Notes: generated by a model from the letters alone, not told the origin. A stretch of 64,000 bases of DNA from Pontibacter pudoricolor (GCF_010092985.1 NZ_CP048106.1:2666001-2730000), one strand, 5' to 3'; shown: positions 25,796-35,268, counted from the first letter of the stretch. Made by a program: numbers and translations.

Positions 25796-27448
25796 TTAAA
25801 TTTTACCTTCTCTAACTCTCTTTTTATACGCAATGTATACCAGGCCGGCAATGCTCAGGAATACTAGTACCAGCAGTATACGCGATGCGTTCACGAAGAA
25901 CAGTGTATCCTGAAGGTGCTCCAGTATTGCTGGGTCTGTAGCTTCCGCTATCTGACGATGAAGGCTGGTGTTCATCAGTTTTTTAATGATAGAGCTGTCG
26001 TCCAGTTCCCAGTTACCGCTTAATGCCGCTCCCCAGTCATTTCCTTTCGGAGTAATAAGCGCACCAATAAACACAAACAGTAAAAGCAGCGGCGTTACAA
26101 ATTTGATGATGAACTTATAAATACCTGGCACTTTAATATCAGAACCTGACATGATCTCGCGCCAACCTTTATCGATACCGAATATCCAGGCAAACAGGAT
26201 AGACTCGAACAAGGCAAACACTACCAGCGATACCGTACCAGCCCAGTAGTCATATTCATCAAACACGCCATAGTGGAAGAACAGTACCGTAGGCATACCC
26301 AGAACCAGTACGATCAGACCAAAAGACCAGGCAGCAGATTTACGTTTCCAGTTGAACTCATCCTGCATAAAGCCCATCCATGGCGTACCCATCGCCAGCG
26401 ATGACGTGATACCGGCAAAGAACAACAGACCAAACCACATAACGCCGGCAACAGCGCCCAGCACTTCGCCCCATTGCGTAAACAGGAACGGTAAGGTTTT
26501 AAAGGCAAGACCAAGGCCACCAGACTGTACCAGTTCCGTCACACGGTCGATACCCAGGTAACCGATGGAGATCGGGATCAGAATAGAGGCACCCAGTACT
26601 ACTTCCACAAACTCGTTCATCCAGCCAGCCGACATGGCATTAAGCGCGATATCGTCTTTAGATCTAACATAAGAGGCGTAGCAATGGATGGTACCCATAC
26701 CCACTGACAGGGTAAAGAAGATCTGACCGGCAGCTGCCAGCCAAACAGTTGGCGACCATAGTTGTGTATAGTCCGGGGTCCAGAGGTAGTTAAGACCAAC
26801 AGAGCTGTCGTTAATGGCACCGTCCACACCGGCAGTAATAGTAAAGCCTTTGTAGGCCAGGAACATACCAAACAGGATCAGAAGCGGCATACCTACTTTG
26901 GCTACACGCTCCACGCCACCCGCCAGGCCCTGAGACAGGATCCAGGTATTCAGCAGCAAGCAGATCACATAAAACACAACGGCCTCCAGCGGAATACCCA
27001 GTGTAGATTCGCCGATGCTTACATAGGTGTTAAAGAAAGCGGCAACTCCTTCCTGGTCCATGCCATTAAAGGTACCGAGTACCGAGTGCACCACATAAGA
27101 CAGCGTCCAGGACTCGATGTAGCAGTAATAGGCTGCTACAGCAATATTTGTCCAGATACCGAATACGCCAATGTATTTCCAGAGGCGATGTTTGCCCATG
27201 GTATCCACAATGTAAGGCGTAGAGTGGTTTCCAAACCGACCACCGAAACGGCCCATCGACCACTCGATCCACAACAGTGGAATACCCATTACTAAAAAGC
27301 ATACTAAGTAAGGGATGATAAACGCGCCACCACCGTTCTGTACAGCCTGTACCGGAAACCTTAGAAAGTTACCGAGACCAACAGCATTACCGGCCATGGC
27401 CAGAATGAGACCCACGCGTGAGCCCCAGGATTCTTTGTTAGCACTCAT
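25796..27448 (-). CDS. Sodium-dependent transporter, NSS/SNF family
   Basis: The 550-residue protein has about 12 membrane segments. The N-terminal signature WGSRVGLILAMAGNAVGLGNFLRFP is that of the neurotransmitter:sodium symporter family (LeuT-like unwound TM1). TM6-TM8 regions (LSVGMGTIHCYASYVRSKDD, LLFFAGITSSLAMGTPWMGF) are also conserved. It imports an amino acid or similar solute with Na+. It is the first gene of an operon with the 52-residue MetS-like subunit and the HhH protein. Confidence 0.94.
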   Translation of the reverse strand: MSANKESWGSRVGLILAMAGNAVGLGNFLRFPVQAVQNGGGAFIIPYLVCFLVMGIPLLWIEWSMGRFGGRFGNHSTPYIVDTMGKHRLWKYIGVFGIWTNIAVAAYYCYIESWTLSYVVHSVLGTFNGMDQEGVAAFFNTYVSIGESTLGIPLEAVVFYVICLLLNTWILSQGLAGGVERVAKVGMPLLILFGMFLAYKGFTITAGVDGAINDSSVGLNYLWTPDYTQLWSPTVWLAAAGQIFFTLSVGMGTIHCYASYVRSKDDIALNAMSAGWMNEFVEVVLGASILIPISIGYLGIDRVTELVQSGGLGLAFKTLPFLFTQWGEVLGAVAGVMWFGLLFFAGITSSLAMGTPWMGFMQDEFNWKRKSAAWSFGLIVLVLGMPTVLFFHYGVFDEYDYWAGTVSLVVFALFESILFAWIFGIDKGWREIMSGSDIKVPGIYKFIIKFVTPLLLLFVFIGALITPKGNDWGAALSGNWELDDSSIIKKLMNTSLHRQIAEATDPAILEHLQDTLFFVNASRILLVLVFLSIAGLVYIAYKKRVREGKI

Positions 27449-27611
27449 AAAAAAGGTAGAAGTTGATTAGTTTAGTTAGGTTGTTAAGTGTATAGTATTC
27501 TGGATTTAAGCTTACAATTTAGGGATTGCTTCTGAGAGCGCCATATTAAATTCCATATTTTTAATATTTCACCGACCAAACACAGCTTTCTCCTGACGAA
27601 CCTGGAAACTG

Positions 27612-28517
27612 CTATTGAGCAGCCTGGCCGGCTACAACCTGTATGCCTTCTGCAAAAGTATGCGGTAAGTAACCCAGGTCTTTTTTAGCTTTTGTGATAA
27701 TGAATCCGGTTTTTGGCGGTCGTTTTGCCGGTTGTGTAAAAGTGCTGCCGTCTGCCTTGTCTATCAGCGATTTGTCCAGGTTAAAGTAATCGGCTACCTG
27801 CAGGGCCATGTCATAGGGAGTCAGCATTTCGGAACCTGAAATGTGGTAAATTCCTTCCGCGTCGTGTTTGGCAGCAAGCCAGCAGCCTTGGGCCAGGTCC
27901 TCGGCCAGTGTAGGCGTCCTGAACTGGTCATCTACTACTTTAATTACTTTGCCGGCCTGTAAACTATCGCGCACCCACAGCACAATATTGGTACGGCCAT
28001 AGTCGTGGGCTACGCCGTACACCAGCACCGTGCGCAAAATGGCCCACCTGCATCTGGCCTTTTTCACAATTTCTTCGGCCAGGCGTTTGGTTTCGCCATA
28101 AAAATTTACCGGGTTTGCTTTGGCGTCTTCGCTGTAAGGTCCGTCTTCGCCATCAAATATAAAGTCGGTGCTTACGTGTATCAGGTGTACGTTATATTTC
28201 TCACAGGCATCCACTAAAAACTGCACGGCATCCCGGTTCAGCAGCAAAGCGCCCTCATGGTCGGTTTCGCACTGGTCTACATTGGTCATGGCGGCAGTGT
28301 GTATGATGTGCGTCGGGCGGAACTTGCTAACGATAGCCTCAACCTGTGCTTTATCAGTCACATCCATCGATGCAAAGGGCAGTGCCGGAACTATAGTTGC
28401 CAGTTTGTTTTCGCCACGACTGGTAGCCAGTACTTCCACCTCAGGTTGATCGAGTAATAGTTCTGCCAGTTTCTGACCCAGGAGTCCGTTAGAGCCTGTT
28501 ATCAATATTCGTTTCAT
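27612..28517 (-). CDS. SDR sugar-nucleotide reductase (RmlD-like)
   Basis: The 301-residue protein begins MKRILITGSNGLLGQKLAELLL (NAD-binding GxxGxxG). It has the RmlD-type HTAAMTNVDQCE and HVSTDFIFDGEDGPYSE segments and the YGETKRLAEE motif with catalytic Tyr-x-x-x-Lys. dTDP-4-dehydrorhamnose reductases make dTDP-rhamnose, but the other rml genes are not nearby and many Bacteroidota paralogues of this type are unassigned. It lies just upstream of the cyclophilin-downstream gap (8 bases), so these two are probably co-transcribed. Confidence 0.88.
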   Translation of the reverse strand: MKRILITGSNGLLGQKLAELLLDQPEVEVLATSRGENKLATIVPALPFASMDVTDKAQVEAIVSKFRPTHIIHTAAMTNVDQCETDHEGALLLNRDAVQFLVDACEKYNVHLIHVSTDFIFDGEDGPYSEDAKANPVNFYGETKRLAEEIVKKARCRWAILRTVLVYGVAHDYGRTNIVLWVRDSLQAGKVIKVVDDQFRTPTLAEDLAQGCWLAAKHDAEGIYHISGSEMLTPYDMALQVADYFNLDKSLIDKADGSTFTQPAKRPPKTGFIITKAKKDLGYLPHTFAEGIQVVAGQAAQ

Positions 28518-28525
28518 AGTCAGGG

Positions 28526-29167
28526 TTAAGCAGACGGCTGGGTATAGTTGTATTTATATTTTTTGGCAATCTTCTTTTTCTTCACAGTCTCTACAGTCAC
28601 CTTCATCTTTACATCCGTAAGGGGTCGGTCGCGCTGGTTCTTGGGCTGTTCGGCAATTTTATCTATCACATCCAGTCCGTCTACTACCTGCCCGAAAACG
28701 GTGTAAGCTTCATCCAGCATCGGGGTGCCGTCGTGATTCTCTACAATATAAAACTGCGAGCCGCTCGACTCTTTCATCGGATTTACCTGGTCGCCCATTC
28801 TGGCAGCGGCTACAGCACCACGCACATGCTTGTGGGTTGAGTTTATCTCAGCAGGAATTGTATAGCCCGGATTACCGGAACCATCGTTGTTCGGATTATC
28901 GTCTTTGCTGTTCGGGTCGCCGCCCTGTATCATAAAGCCATCAATTACTCTATGGAAAGTAGTGCCATCATAAAAGCCTTCTTTTGCCAGTTTCAGGAAG
29001 TTCTCTTTATGCTTCGGCGTGTCCTCAAAAAGCACCAGTTTTATATCGCCCTGGGGCGTGCTTATAGTTATAAGCTGGTCTTTACCTTTTAGTTTCTGGG
29101 CGGATGCAAGTGTGGGAGTTAAAAATAGCAGCGCAACTATAGCGCAAAGCATATTGTGTAGTTTCAT
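28526..29167 (-). CDS. Exported peptidyl-prolyl cis-trans isomerase (cyclophilin)
   Basis: The ATG giving MKLHNMLCAIVALLFLTPTLASAQ was chosen because it starts a clean signal peptide; an 18-codon upstream extension lacks one. The mature 190-residue protein is a cyclophilin: FHRVIDGFMIQGGD, GSQFYIVENHDGTPMLDEAYTVFGQVVDGLDVID. It helps fold periplasmic proteins. The RmlD-like gene starts 8 bases after its stop, which suggests one transcript. Confidence 0.93.
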   Translation of the reverse strand: MKLHNMLCAIVALLFLTPTLASAQKLKGKDQLITISTPQGDIKLVLFEDTPKHKENFLKLAKEGFYDGTTFHRVIDGFMIQGGDPNSKDDNPNNDGSGNPGYTIPAEINSTHKHVRGAVAAARMGDQVNPMKESSGSQFYIVENHDGTPMLDEAYTVFGQVVDGLDVIDKIAEQPKNQRDRPLTDVKMKVTVETVKKKKIAKKYKYNYTQPSA

Positions 29168-29694
29168 AGTCCGTATGGTTTTCCGAAGCTTGAAGATTCC
29201 CATTTTTTCGCTGTAATCCAAATCAGGAGCAGTGATTAAGGAGATTAGGCTGATTTTATATGATTGCTGCCGGGCCGCAGATCAGCGGGATTTTGTCTGA
29301 ACCGGGATGAATGGGAGATTTAATGGATTGACCCGATGTAGAGACGTAATACTTTGCGTCTCTTTTTTGTCTGAATCAGGATTTCCAGGATTTTAGGATC
29401 TTCAGGATTTCAGTTAAAATACCTTTTACCAGGCCTATAGTATAACTGGCACCGGCATCCAGCCGGTGACTTAGAGTGTACGCGAGTCTCTAGACTCGCT
29501 GTGCTATAGTTGAAGAGGCAAAGGGAGCCCTGAATTAGGCCTATCGTTTCATAGCAAAGACGCAAAGTATTGCGTCTCTACAAATCCTGTACATCCTTTA
29601 ATTCTGTAAATCCCGGGGTAGAGATTCAGACAAAAAAAGAGGCACAACAGGTGCGCCTCTTTTCCAATTCAGTTGATTCCGATAAAACTATAGT
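29168..29694. repeat. Intergenic region with composite element (family B, copy 1)
   Basis: No gene is seen. The gap contains GTAGAGACGTAATACTTTGCGTCTC near 29338-29362 and its inverted relative near 29560-29582. Between them lies a segment with GCACCGGCATCCAGCCGGTGAC, GCGAGTCTCTAGACTCGC and CTATAGTTG. It also has repeated ATCCTGA/TCAGGAT units at 29370-29416. The same layout recurs at about 40305-40715 and 52635-52900. Confidence 0.7.
29638..29662 (-). terminator. Terminator after hemC
   Basis: On the minus strand AAGAGGCGCAC and GTGCCTCTT form a stem followed by a T run. It lies 33 bases after the hemC stop. Confidence 0.75.
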
Positions 29695-30645
29695 TTAGCT
29701 GCGGTGCTCTTTGATTTCTTTCAGGATGTCGTCTCCACCACGAGACAGTATAGTCTCAGCCAGCTTTTTACCTGTTGTTTCCGCTTCCGCAATAGTTGCT
29801 TCAAACACCTCGTACAGGTGGCGCTGACCGTCCAGGCTAACTATACCGCCTTGTATCTGTAGTGTATTTTCGTCCTTCAGCGTTGCCAGCGTAAACGACG
29901 GGATGCTGCAGCCACCTTCCATGGTTCTCAGGAAAGCACGTTCGGCCAGCAGGCAATGATGGGTTTCCGCGTGATCTACAGCCGCTTTGATACGGGCTTT
30001 TAATTCAGGTTCGAGGTTCATGGCGCATTCTACGGCTACGCTTCCCTGTCCGGCAGCGGGCACAAACTGGTTTTCCGGAAAAATGTGTACGATCAGATTA
30101 TCATATTCCATGCGGTGCACACCTGCATAAGCCAGCATCAGAGCCTCAAACTCTCCGTTTTCCAGCTTTTTAAGGCGCGTTTGCAGGTTACCGCGCGATT
30201 CGCCGGTTACCACATTCGGGTAAAACTTATTGAGCAGCGCACGACGACGCGTAGAAGATGTACCAATTTTAGCGTTGCTGCCTGGCTCCAGTTTAAAATC
30301 CGGATTCAGCGATAGCAACACATCGTTCACTTTTTCGCGCTCCATGAATGCCAGCAGTTCCAGGTCGTCTGATACTTTAGACTGCACATCTTTGGCACTG
30401 TGTACGGCAATGTCGATGCTGCCATCGCGCAGGCCGTCTTCCAATTCCTCGGTAAACACCCCTTTAGAGCCCAGTTTGTCCAGCGATCTGTCCAGCATGC
30501 GGTCGCCTTTGGTAGTAATGATCACCAGTTCGGTAGCAAAACCTGCGGCCTGTAGTTTATCGGCTACTGTATTTGCCTGCCATAGCGCCAGTTTGCTGCC
30601 ACGTGTACCAATGTTTATGATCTTATCTTTTATAGTTGTCTGCAT
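29695..30645 (-). CDS. hemC: Hydroxymethylbilane synthase (porphobilinogen deaminase)
   Basis: The 316-residue protein matches HemC over its full length. Catalytic Asp86 sits in VHSAKD, the Arg-rich binding segments are GTSSTRRRALL and GESRGNLQTRLKKL, and Cys246 in MEGGCSIPSF carries the dipyrromethane cofactor. It joins four porphobilinogens into hydroxymethylbilane on the way to haem, in the cytoplasm. holB ends 8 bases upstream, so they are co-transcribed. The stop codon overlaps the end of an AACTATAGTT motif. Confidence 0.97.
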   Translation of the reverse strand: MQTTIKDKIINIGTRGSKLALWQANTVADKLQAAGFATELVIITTKGDRMLDRSLDKLGSKGVFTEELEDGLRDGSIDIAVHSAKDVQSKVSDDLELLAFMEREKVNDVLLSLNPDFKLEPGSNAKIGTSSTRRRALLNKFYPNVVTGESRGNLQTRLKKLENGEFEALMLAYAGVHRMEYDNLIVHIFPENQFVPAAGQGSVAVECAMNLEPELKARIKAAVDHAETHHCLLAERAFLRTMEGGCSIPSFTLATLKDENTLQIQGGIVSLDGQRHLYEVFEATIAEAETTGKKLAETILSRGGDDILKEIKEHRS

Positions 30646-30653
30646 GATTCTGT

Positions 30654-31784
30654 TTAATAGTTTCCGCGCAGGAAATGTGCAATCTGTATAGAACTATCCA
30701 CAAAAACAATTTTGGGATTGGCATTTCGCTCGATGTGGTAATGGGCCTGGTTCAGTTCTTCGGCCATACGGGTGCCGTTTTCCGCATTCATCAGCTTCGA
30801 GAAATCCTGTACAAACTTCATCTCATCTGCTGGCAAATAGGTAATCAGGCTGGCATCTACGCCATACAACATCACCTTCCGGAAAAGGTTAAGTGCATAC
30901 AGCAAAAAGTTCTTCTGGTTTTCGCGGCCCAGCTTTTGAAAATCCTCACTCATGTCAATCAGCTCGCCAAACTTATAACCGAAGCAGCTGCGCATCCAGC
31001 TCAAAAAGAAGCTGAAATAGTCGGAGCTTACTTCTGAAAGCAGGTTAGCAGCCATGTTCAGGTTGCCTTCCGCCAGTTGTGCTACCTGATAAGCAGCTGT
31101 AGGTTCGGTACTATAGTTTTGCTGCAGCCAGGTTATTACTTCCTGTTCGGTAAAATTGCGCACCTGCACTATCTGCGTACGCGAGGTTATAGTTGCAAGT
31201 AGCTTATCTGATTGCTGCGACACCAGCAGGAACAACGTTTTAGCCGGTGGCTCTTCCAGCAATTTCAGAAGCGCGTTGGCAGCAAACGGGTGCATCAGCT
31301 CAGGCAGCCAGATCAGCACAATTTTATAGTCGCCTTCAAAGGCCTTCAGCGAAACAAGTTTTACCAGTTGCCGGCTTTCTTCTTTCGAAATGGCTCCCTG
31401 CTTGTTTTCGGCCCCTATGTGTTGCATCCACTCATTCAGGCCCTGGTACGGATTTGCGAGCACAAACTCGCGCCAAAGCGGCAGGAAATTCTGGCTAAGC
31501 GCATCTTTTGCTGCTATAGTTTTAGTAGCTGTAACCGGCATCACGAAATTAAAATCCGGGTGCACCAGTTTGTTCATTTTGGTACAGCTGCCACATGTTC
31601 CACATGAATCGTCAGGCTGCTTATCTTCGCAGTTGATGTAGGTGGCATAAGCCAGCGCCAGCGCCAGATTGGCACTTCCCTCCTTGCCCAGAAACAGCTG
31701 CGCATGCGCCACATGGTTTTGCTGCACAGAGTTTAAAAGCATTTGCTTCGTTTCCTGGTGTCCGAGTATCTGAGAGAACTGCAC
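30654..31784 (-). CDS. holB: DNA polymerase III delta' subunit-like protein
   Basis: The 376-residue protein begins MQFSQILGHQETKQMLLNSVQQNHVAHAQLFLGKEGSANLA, where the P-loop is degenerate, as expected for the non-ATP-binding delta' subunit. The zinc module is C-x8-C-x2-C-x2-C (CEDKQPDDSCGTCGSC). The clamp-loader segments KLVSLKAFEGDYKIVLIWLPELMHPFAANALLKLLEEPP and LVSQQSDKLLATITSRTQIV follow. It is part of the replicative clamp loader. In many Bacteroidota this gene lies next to ricT-gldH; here it is 26 kb away and leads hemC. Confidence 0.92.
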   Translation of the reverse strand: MQFSQILGHQETKQMLLNSVQQNHVAHAQLFLGKEGSANLALALAYATYINCEDKQPDDSCGTCGSCTKMNKLVHPDFNFVMPVTATKTIAAKDALSQNFLPLWREFVLANPYQGLNEWMQHIGAENKQGAISKEESRQLVKLVSLKAFEGDYKIVLIWLPELMHPFAANALLKLLEEPPAKTLFLLVSQQSDKLLATITSRTQIVQVRNFTEQEVITWLQQNYSTEPTAAYQVAQLAEGNLNMAANLLSEVSSDYFSFFLSWMRSCFGYKFGELIDMSEDFQKLGRENQKNFLLYALNLFRKVMLYGVDASLITYLPADEMKFVQDFSKLMNAENGTRMAEELNQAHYHIERNANPKIVFVDSSIQIAHFLRGNY

Positions 31785-31939
31785 GGTGGTAGTTAGAAAG
31801 TTAAAAAGTTTGGAAGTTAGAAAGGTAATTGAGTTAAAGAATTCAGGAGTTAAAGGAGTGAGTTTGAAATCCTGCTAATCCTTTAATCCTGTAAATCCTG
31901 ATTCTGACAATTAACAATCAACAATTTAGCAATTAACAA

Positions 31940-33151
31940 TTAAATTTTATCCCACACCCTGTACTGTTGGGTTTGGTTAAAGATTTCGGTTAAAATGGCT
32001 TTTTCGGTATCGTCTAATACTTTGTGACGGCGTTCCATTACCTTTTCGGCTACCTCGTATACTTTGCGCAGCTGGTACGTTTCGAAACCTGAAGCACCGC
32101 CCCAGCTAAACGAAGGTACAAAGTTGCGCGGGAAGCCCGTACCAAAAATGTTGGCACTTACCCCTACTACCGTACCGGTGTTAAACATGGTATTTATGCC
32201 GCACTTACTATGGTCGCCCATAATTAAGCCGCAGAACTGCTCGCCTGTATTCTTGAAACCGCCGCGGGCATAGTTCCATAGTTTAACCTGTGCATAGTTA
32301 TTCTTCAGGTTTGATGTGTTGGTATCTGCGCCCAGGTTGCACCACTCGCCAATAACGGAGTTGCCTAAAAAGCCATCGTGCCCTTTGTTGGAGTAGCCCA
32401 GTATAACCGATGCACTGATCTCACCACCTACTTTAGACTGCGGCCCAACCGTTACGTCGCCACGCATTTTAGCGCCCATGTTCACGTGGCTGCCTTCGCA
32501 GAGCGCAAACGGGCCTTTTATCAGCGCACCTTCCTGCACCTGCGCATTTTTACCAATATAAATCGGGCCATCTTCGGCATTTAAAACTGCCGCTCTGATT
32601 TTAGCGCCTTCTTCAATAAAAATGTTCTCTTCGTTGTAAACAGCTGTAAATTTATCATTTACGGGCTGGCTTTTGCGGTCTTTGGTTAAAATCTTAAAAT
32701 CGCTGCGGATCTCGCGGCCATTGTGCACAAAGATCTCCCACACCTCCCTGATCATTTGCACTTCGCCTTCGAAGGACATTTTTTTGGTTTGTCCTGCCCG
32801 TTCTATCAGTTCATCCAGGTTCTCCAGTTGTTCGCTGCCACCGTTAAAAGCAACAAGCGTATCACCTTTCCAGAACGATTCTCCATAAGCCAGCTTCTTC
32901 ATCTCCTCTATCAGCTCCACGGACGGGATAACAGCACCGTTAATGTAACAGTTGTGAAAGCTATCATAATAAGGTACGTACTTTGCTCTCAGGTAATCCT
33001 GGGTAAGCGAAGAAACCACCTGCCTTGTAAACTCCTGCCATTTTTCAGCTATAGTTAAAATACCTGTGCGGATTTCTGCCACCGGGCGCGTGAACGTAAG
33101 CGGTAACAGGTTCTGCCGGATCACCGGATCGTCGAAGAGAATGATGTTCAT
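31940..33151 (-). CDS. GlmU-like putative sugar nucleotidyltransferase with left-handed beta-helix
   Basis: The 403-residue protein begins MNIILFDDPVIRQNLLPLTFTRPVAEIRTGI, the start typical of the Bacteroidota GlmU-family proteins annotated as putative sugar nucleotidyltransferase. A hexapeptide-repeat helix follows (IYIGKNAQVQEGALIKGPFALCEGSHVNMGAKMRGDVTVGPQSKVGGEI and onwards). The classical nucleotidyltransferase GxGxRM loop is absent, so it may not be catalytic in the GlmU sense. The substrate is unknown. The rpmE2 terminator lies just upstream. Confidence 0.87.
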   Translation of the reverse strand: MNIILFDDPVIRQNLLPLTFTRPVAEIRTGILTIAEKWQEFTRQVVSSLTQDYLRAKYVPYYDSFHNCYINGAVIPSVELIEEMKKLAYGESFWKGDTLVAFNGGSEQLENLDELIERAGQTKKMSFEGEVQMIREVWEIFVHNGREIRSDFKILTKDRKSQPVNDKFTAVYNEENIFIEEGAKIRAAVLNAEDGPIYIGKNAQVQEGALIKGPFALCEGSHVNMGAKMRGDVTVGPQSKVGGEISASVILGYSNKGHDGFLGNSVIGEWCNLGADTNTSNLKNNYAQVKLWNYARGGFKNTGEQFCGLIMGDHSKCGINTMFNTGTVVGVSANIFGTGFPRNFVPSFSWGGASGFETYQLRKVYEVAEKVMERRHKVLDDTEKAILTEIFNQTQQYRVWDKI

Positions 33152-33167
33152 AGAGCAAAAATAAAAA

Positions 33168-33194
33168 AGTCTTCCCGAAAAATACGGAAAGACT
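33168..33194 (-). terminator. Terminator after rpmE2
   Basis: On the minus strand AGTCTTTCCG pairs with CGGGAAGACT across a 7-base loop and is followed by TTTTTT. It lies between rpmE2 and the GlmU-like gene. Confidence 0.85.
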
Positions 33195-33226
33195 CTTTAA
33201 GAAACGTTTTAACCGGGCGGAACCGC

Positions 33227-33472
33227 TTATTTTTTCTTGTAACGTGTGTTGAATTTCTCTACACGACCAGCAGTATCCACGAAAATGTTTTTACCAGTAT
33301 AGAAAGGGTGTGACGCAGAAGAAACCTCCACTTTTACTACCGGATATGTTTTACCGTCTTCCATGGTGATTGTCTCATCAGAGTTCATGGTAGAACGTGT
33401 GATAAATTTGAAATCACTCGTCATATCCTGGAAAACCACCTCTCTGTACTCTGGGTGAATGCCTTTTTTCAT
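33227..33472 (-). CDS. rpmE2: 50S ribosomal protein L31 type B
   Basis: The 81-residue protein [28 protein letters not shown] is the type B form of L31, without the zinc-binding cysteines of type A. The conserved [26 protein letters not shown] follows. It is part of the large ribosomal subunit. In some bacteria the zinc-free form replaces the zinc form under zinc limitation, but in Bacteroidota type B is often the only copy. Confidence 0.97.
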   Translation of the reverse strand: MKKGIHPEYREVVFQDMTSDFKFITRSTMNSDETITMEDGKTYPVVKVEVSSASHPFYTGKNIFVDTAGRVEKFNTRYKKK

Positions 33473-33604
33473 TATTATAAACGTTAATTAACCTTAATTT
33501 CTGAATCGGACTGCAAATTTAACAACAATTTCTAAATTTAAAACGCTACTAACCAAATTATTTTGCACTTAGGCTAAATTAGTGTGGTGCTGCGAATTAT
33601 CTTT

Positions 33605-33612
33605 TAACTTTG
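33605..33612 (+). promoter_or_regulatory. Putative promoter -7 element for the phosphoribosyltransferase gene
   Basis: TAACTTTG matches TAnnTTTG. If used, transcription starts near 33619, which leaves a normal leader for the ATG at 33647 and makes the upstream ATG at 33623 unlikely as the start. Confidence 0.45.
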
Positions 33613-33646
33613 CTTTAGCTATATGGGCAGCAACCAACTATACACC

Positions 33647-34153
33647 ATGAAACATCCGCACCAACACCTGATACTGGACCAGACGCAGATAAAGCAGAAA
33701 GTTAAGCGCATGGCCTACGAGATCTACGAGCACAATTTCGAGGAGAAGGACCTGGTGCTGGCTGGCATCCACGAAAACGGATCGTTACTTGCCGACATGC
33801 TGGCTACCCAACTGCGCAGTATTTCGCCGATAAATGTACAGTTGCTAACTATAAAACTAAATAAGGTGAGCCCTCTGGAAACACCTGTCGTTTTAGAGCC
33901 CGAAACTATAGCTATAGCCGGCAAGGTAGTAATTATAGTGGATGATGTGTTAAATACAGGAAAAACGCTGGCTTATACGTTAACTTCCTTCCTGCCCCAG
34001 AGCCCTAAAAAAGTAGAGATCGCTACGTTGGTGAACCGCCACCATACCTTATACCCGGTAGCGGCCACGTACACCGGTTTATCGCTGGCAACCACCCTGC
34101 GCGAGCATGTGGAAGTTGTGTTGCAGGATGAAGTAGCGGCGTATCTGCATTAA
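33647..34153 (+). CDS. Phosphoribosyltransferase-family protein (PyrR/Hpt-like)
   Basis: The 168-residue protein starts MKHPHQHLILDQTQIKQKVKRMAYEIYE. The PRPP-binding loop VVIIVDDVLNTGKTLAYTL (about residues 99-117) is diagnostic. The N-terminal LVLAGIHENGSLLADML is the pyrophosphate-loop equivalent of hypoxanthine phosphoribosyltransferase and PyrR. The exact reaction cannot be assigned; a PyrR-like regulator or a purine-base salvage enzyme are both possible. An in-frame ATG eight codons upstream was set aside because of the promoter position. Confidence 0.85.
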   Translation: MKHPHQHLILDQTQIKQKVKRMAYEIYEHNFEEKDLVLAGIHENGSLLADMLATQLRSISPINVQLLTIKLNKVSPLETPVVLEPETIAIAGKVVIIVDDVLNTGKTLAYTLTSFLPQSPKKVEIATLVNRHHTLYPVAATYTGLSLATTLREHVEVVLQDEVAAYLH

Positions 34154-34328
34154 TTTAATTGCTGAATTGTTGATTGTTAAATTGTTATTACACAAAAGCA
34201 TGTTGGATCACAATCAACGTTTCAACTTAAAACCTTGCCAGTCAACTGTATAGTAGACATAGACAATCCGCATCATTCTCATTGAAACAATTAACAATTT
34301 AGACATCAGCAATTAAACAACTTAGCCC

Positions 34329-34628
34329 ATGACCCCAAAAGAAGAATACCTGCTACACACCTGGCCGAAACAGCAGGCAAAAGGCAAAACAACGTACATG
34401 GCGTCTCATGCGCTTATTTATGGTCTGCTTGTCGGCTTTTTCTCGCTGATGTTCCGGTATGGCGATGCCCCTGTAATGGAAATGGTCCTATCCTTAGAAT
34501 TCCTGGCAAAATTGGTGCTGTTTGTAGTTATAGGCCTGATAATGGCAAACTACAAATGGAAAGCCAACAACAGGAAATACGACAAACTAAAGCACCAGAG
34601 CGAGCAACAGCCTGCATCGCAACTATAA
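34329..34628 (+). CDS. Small membrane protein of unknown function
   Basis: The 99-residue protein has two predicted membrane helices (about 25-42, ALIYGLLVGFFSLMF, and 54-72, FLAKLVLFVVIGLIMANY) with a charged C-terminus (KANNRKYDKLKHQSEQQ). No family is recognised. It ends TCG CAA CTA TAA, with the stop inside an ACTATA motif. It may be co-transcribed with rdgB 61 bases downstream. Confidence 0.72.
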   Translation: MTPKEEYLLHTWPKQQAKGKTTYMASHALIYGLLVGFFSLMFRYGDAPVMEMVLSLEFLAKLVLFVVIGLIMANYKWKANNRKYDKLKHQSEQQPASQL

Positions 34629-34689
34629 ACTATAAAATCCGGTAAAAACCCACCAACTATAAAACTTGCCCCCTTACGAACTGTACCTT

Positions 34690-35268
34690 ATGAAAGAGCT
34701 TTGCTTTGCCACCAACAACCGGAACAAAATTGCTGAAGTCAGCCAGATGCTGGAAGGGAAGTACAAGCTGTTGAGCCTGGAAGATATTGGCTGCCACGAA
34801 GAACTGGCTGAAGACCAGGACACTCTGGAAGGCAACTCGCGCCAGAAAGCCAGCTACGTATGGGAGAACTATAATGTAAACTGCTTTGCCGACGACACCG
34901 GCCTGGAAGTAGATGCCCTTTGCGGCGAACCAGGTGTTTACTCTGCCCGCTATGCCGGCCCGCAACGCTCCGACACCGATAATATAAACAAATTGCTCCG
35001 AAGCCTGCAGGGGCAGGATAACCGCCGTGCCCGTTTCCGCACCTCCATCACCTTGTATTTAGATAACAGGGAATACCAGTTTGAAGGCATCGTAAACGGA
35101 ACTATAGCACACGAATACAAAGGCGACAAAGGCTTCGGCTACGACCCGGTTTTTATACCGGAAGGTTACGAAAAGACTTTTGCCGAGATGAGTTCCGAAG
35201 AGAAAAACGCGATCAGCCATCGTGGCAGAGCGATGCAAAAACTAATTGGTTTTCTGCAGGCGCAGTAG
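34690..35268 (+). CDS. rdgB: Non-canonical purine NTP pyrophosphatase (RdgB/HAM1)
   Basis: The 192-residue protein begins at the ATG giving MKELCFATNNRNKIAEV, the standard start of the family; a TTG eight codons upstream is not needed. Conserved segments are FADDTGLEVDAL, GEPGVYSARYAG, GDKGFGYDPVFIPEGYEKTFAEM and AISHRGRAMQKL. It hydrolyses dITP, ITP and XTP to monophosphates and keeps deaminated bases out of DNA. Confidence 0.96.
   Translation: MKELCFATNNRNKIAEVSQMLEGKYKLLSLEDIGCHEELAEDQDTLEGNSRQKASYVWENYNVNCFADDTGLEVDALCGEPGVYSARYAGPQRSDTDNINKLLRSLQGQDNRRARFRTSITLYLDNREYQFEGIVNGTIAHEYKGDKGFGYDPVFIPEGYEKTFAEMSSEEKNAISHRGRAMQKLIGFLQAQ

Noticed and set aside
27612-28517. Assignment of rfbD/rmlD as the gene name
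   Set aside because: The fold matches RmlD, but the other rml genes are not nearby and Bacteroidota have several paralogues, so the name was left blank.
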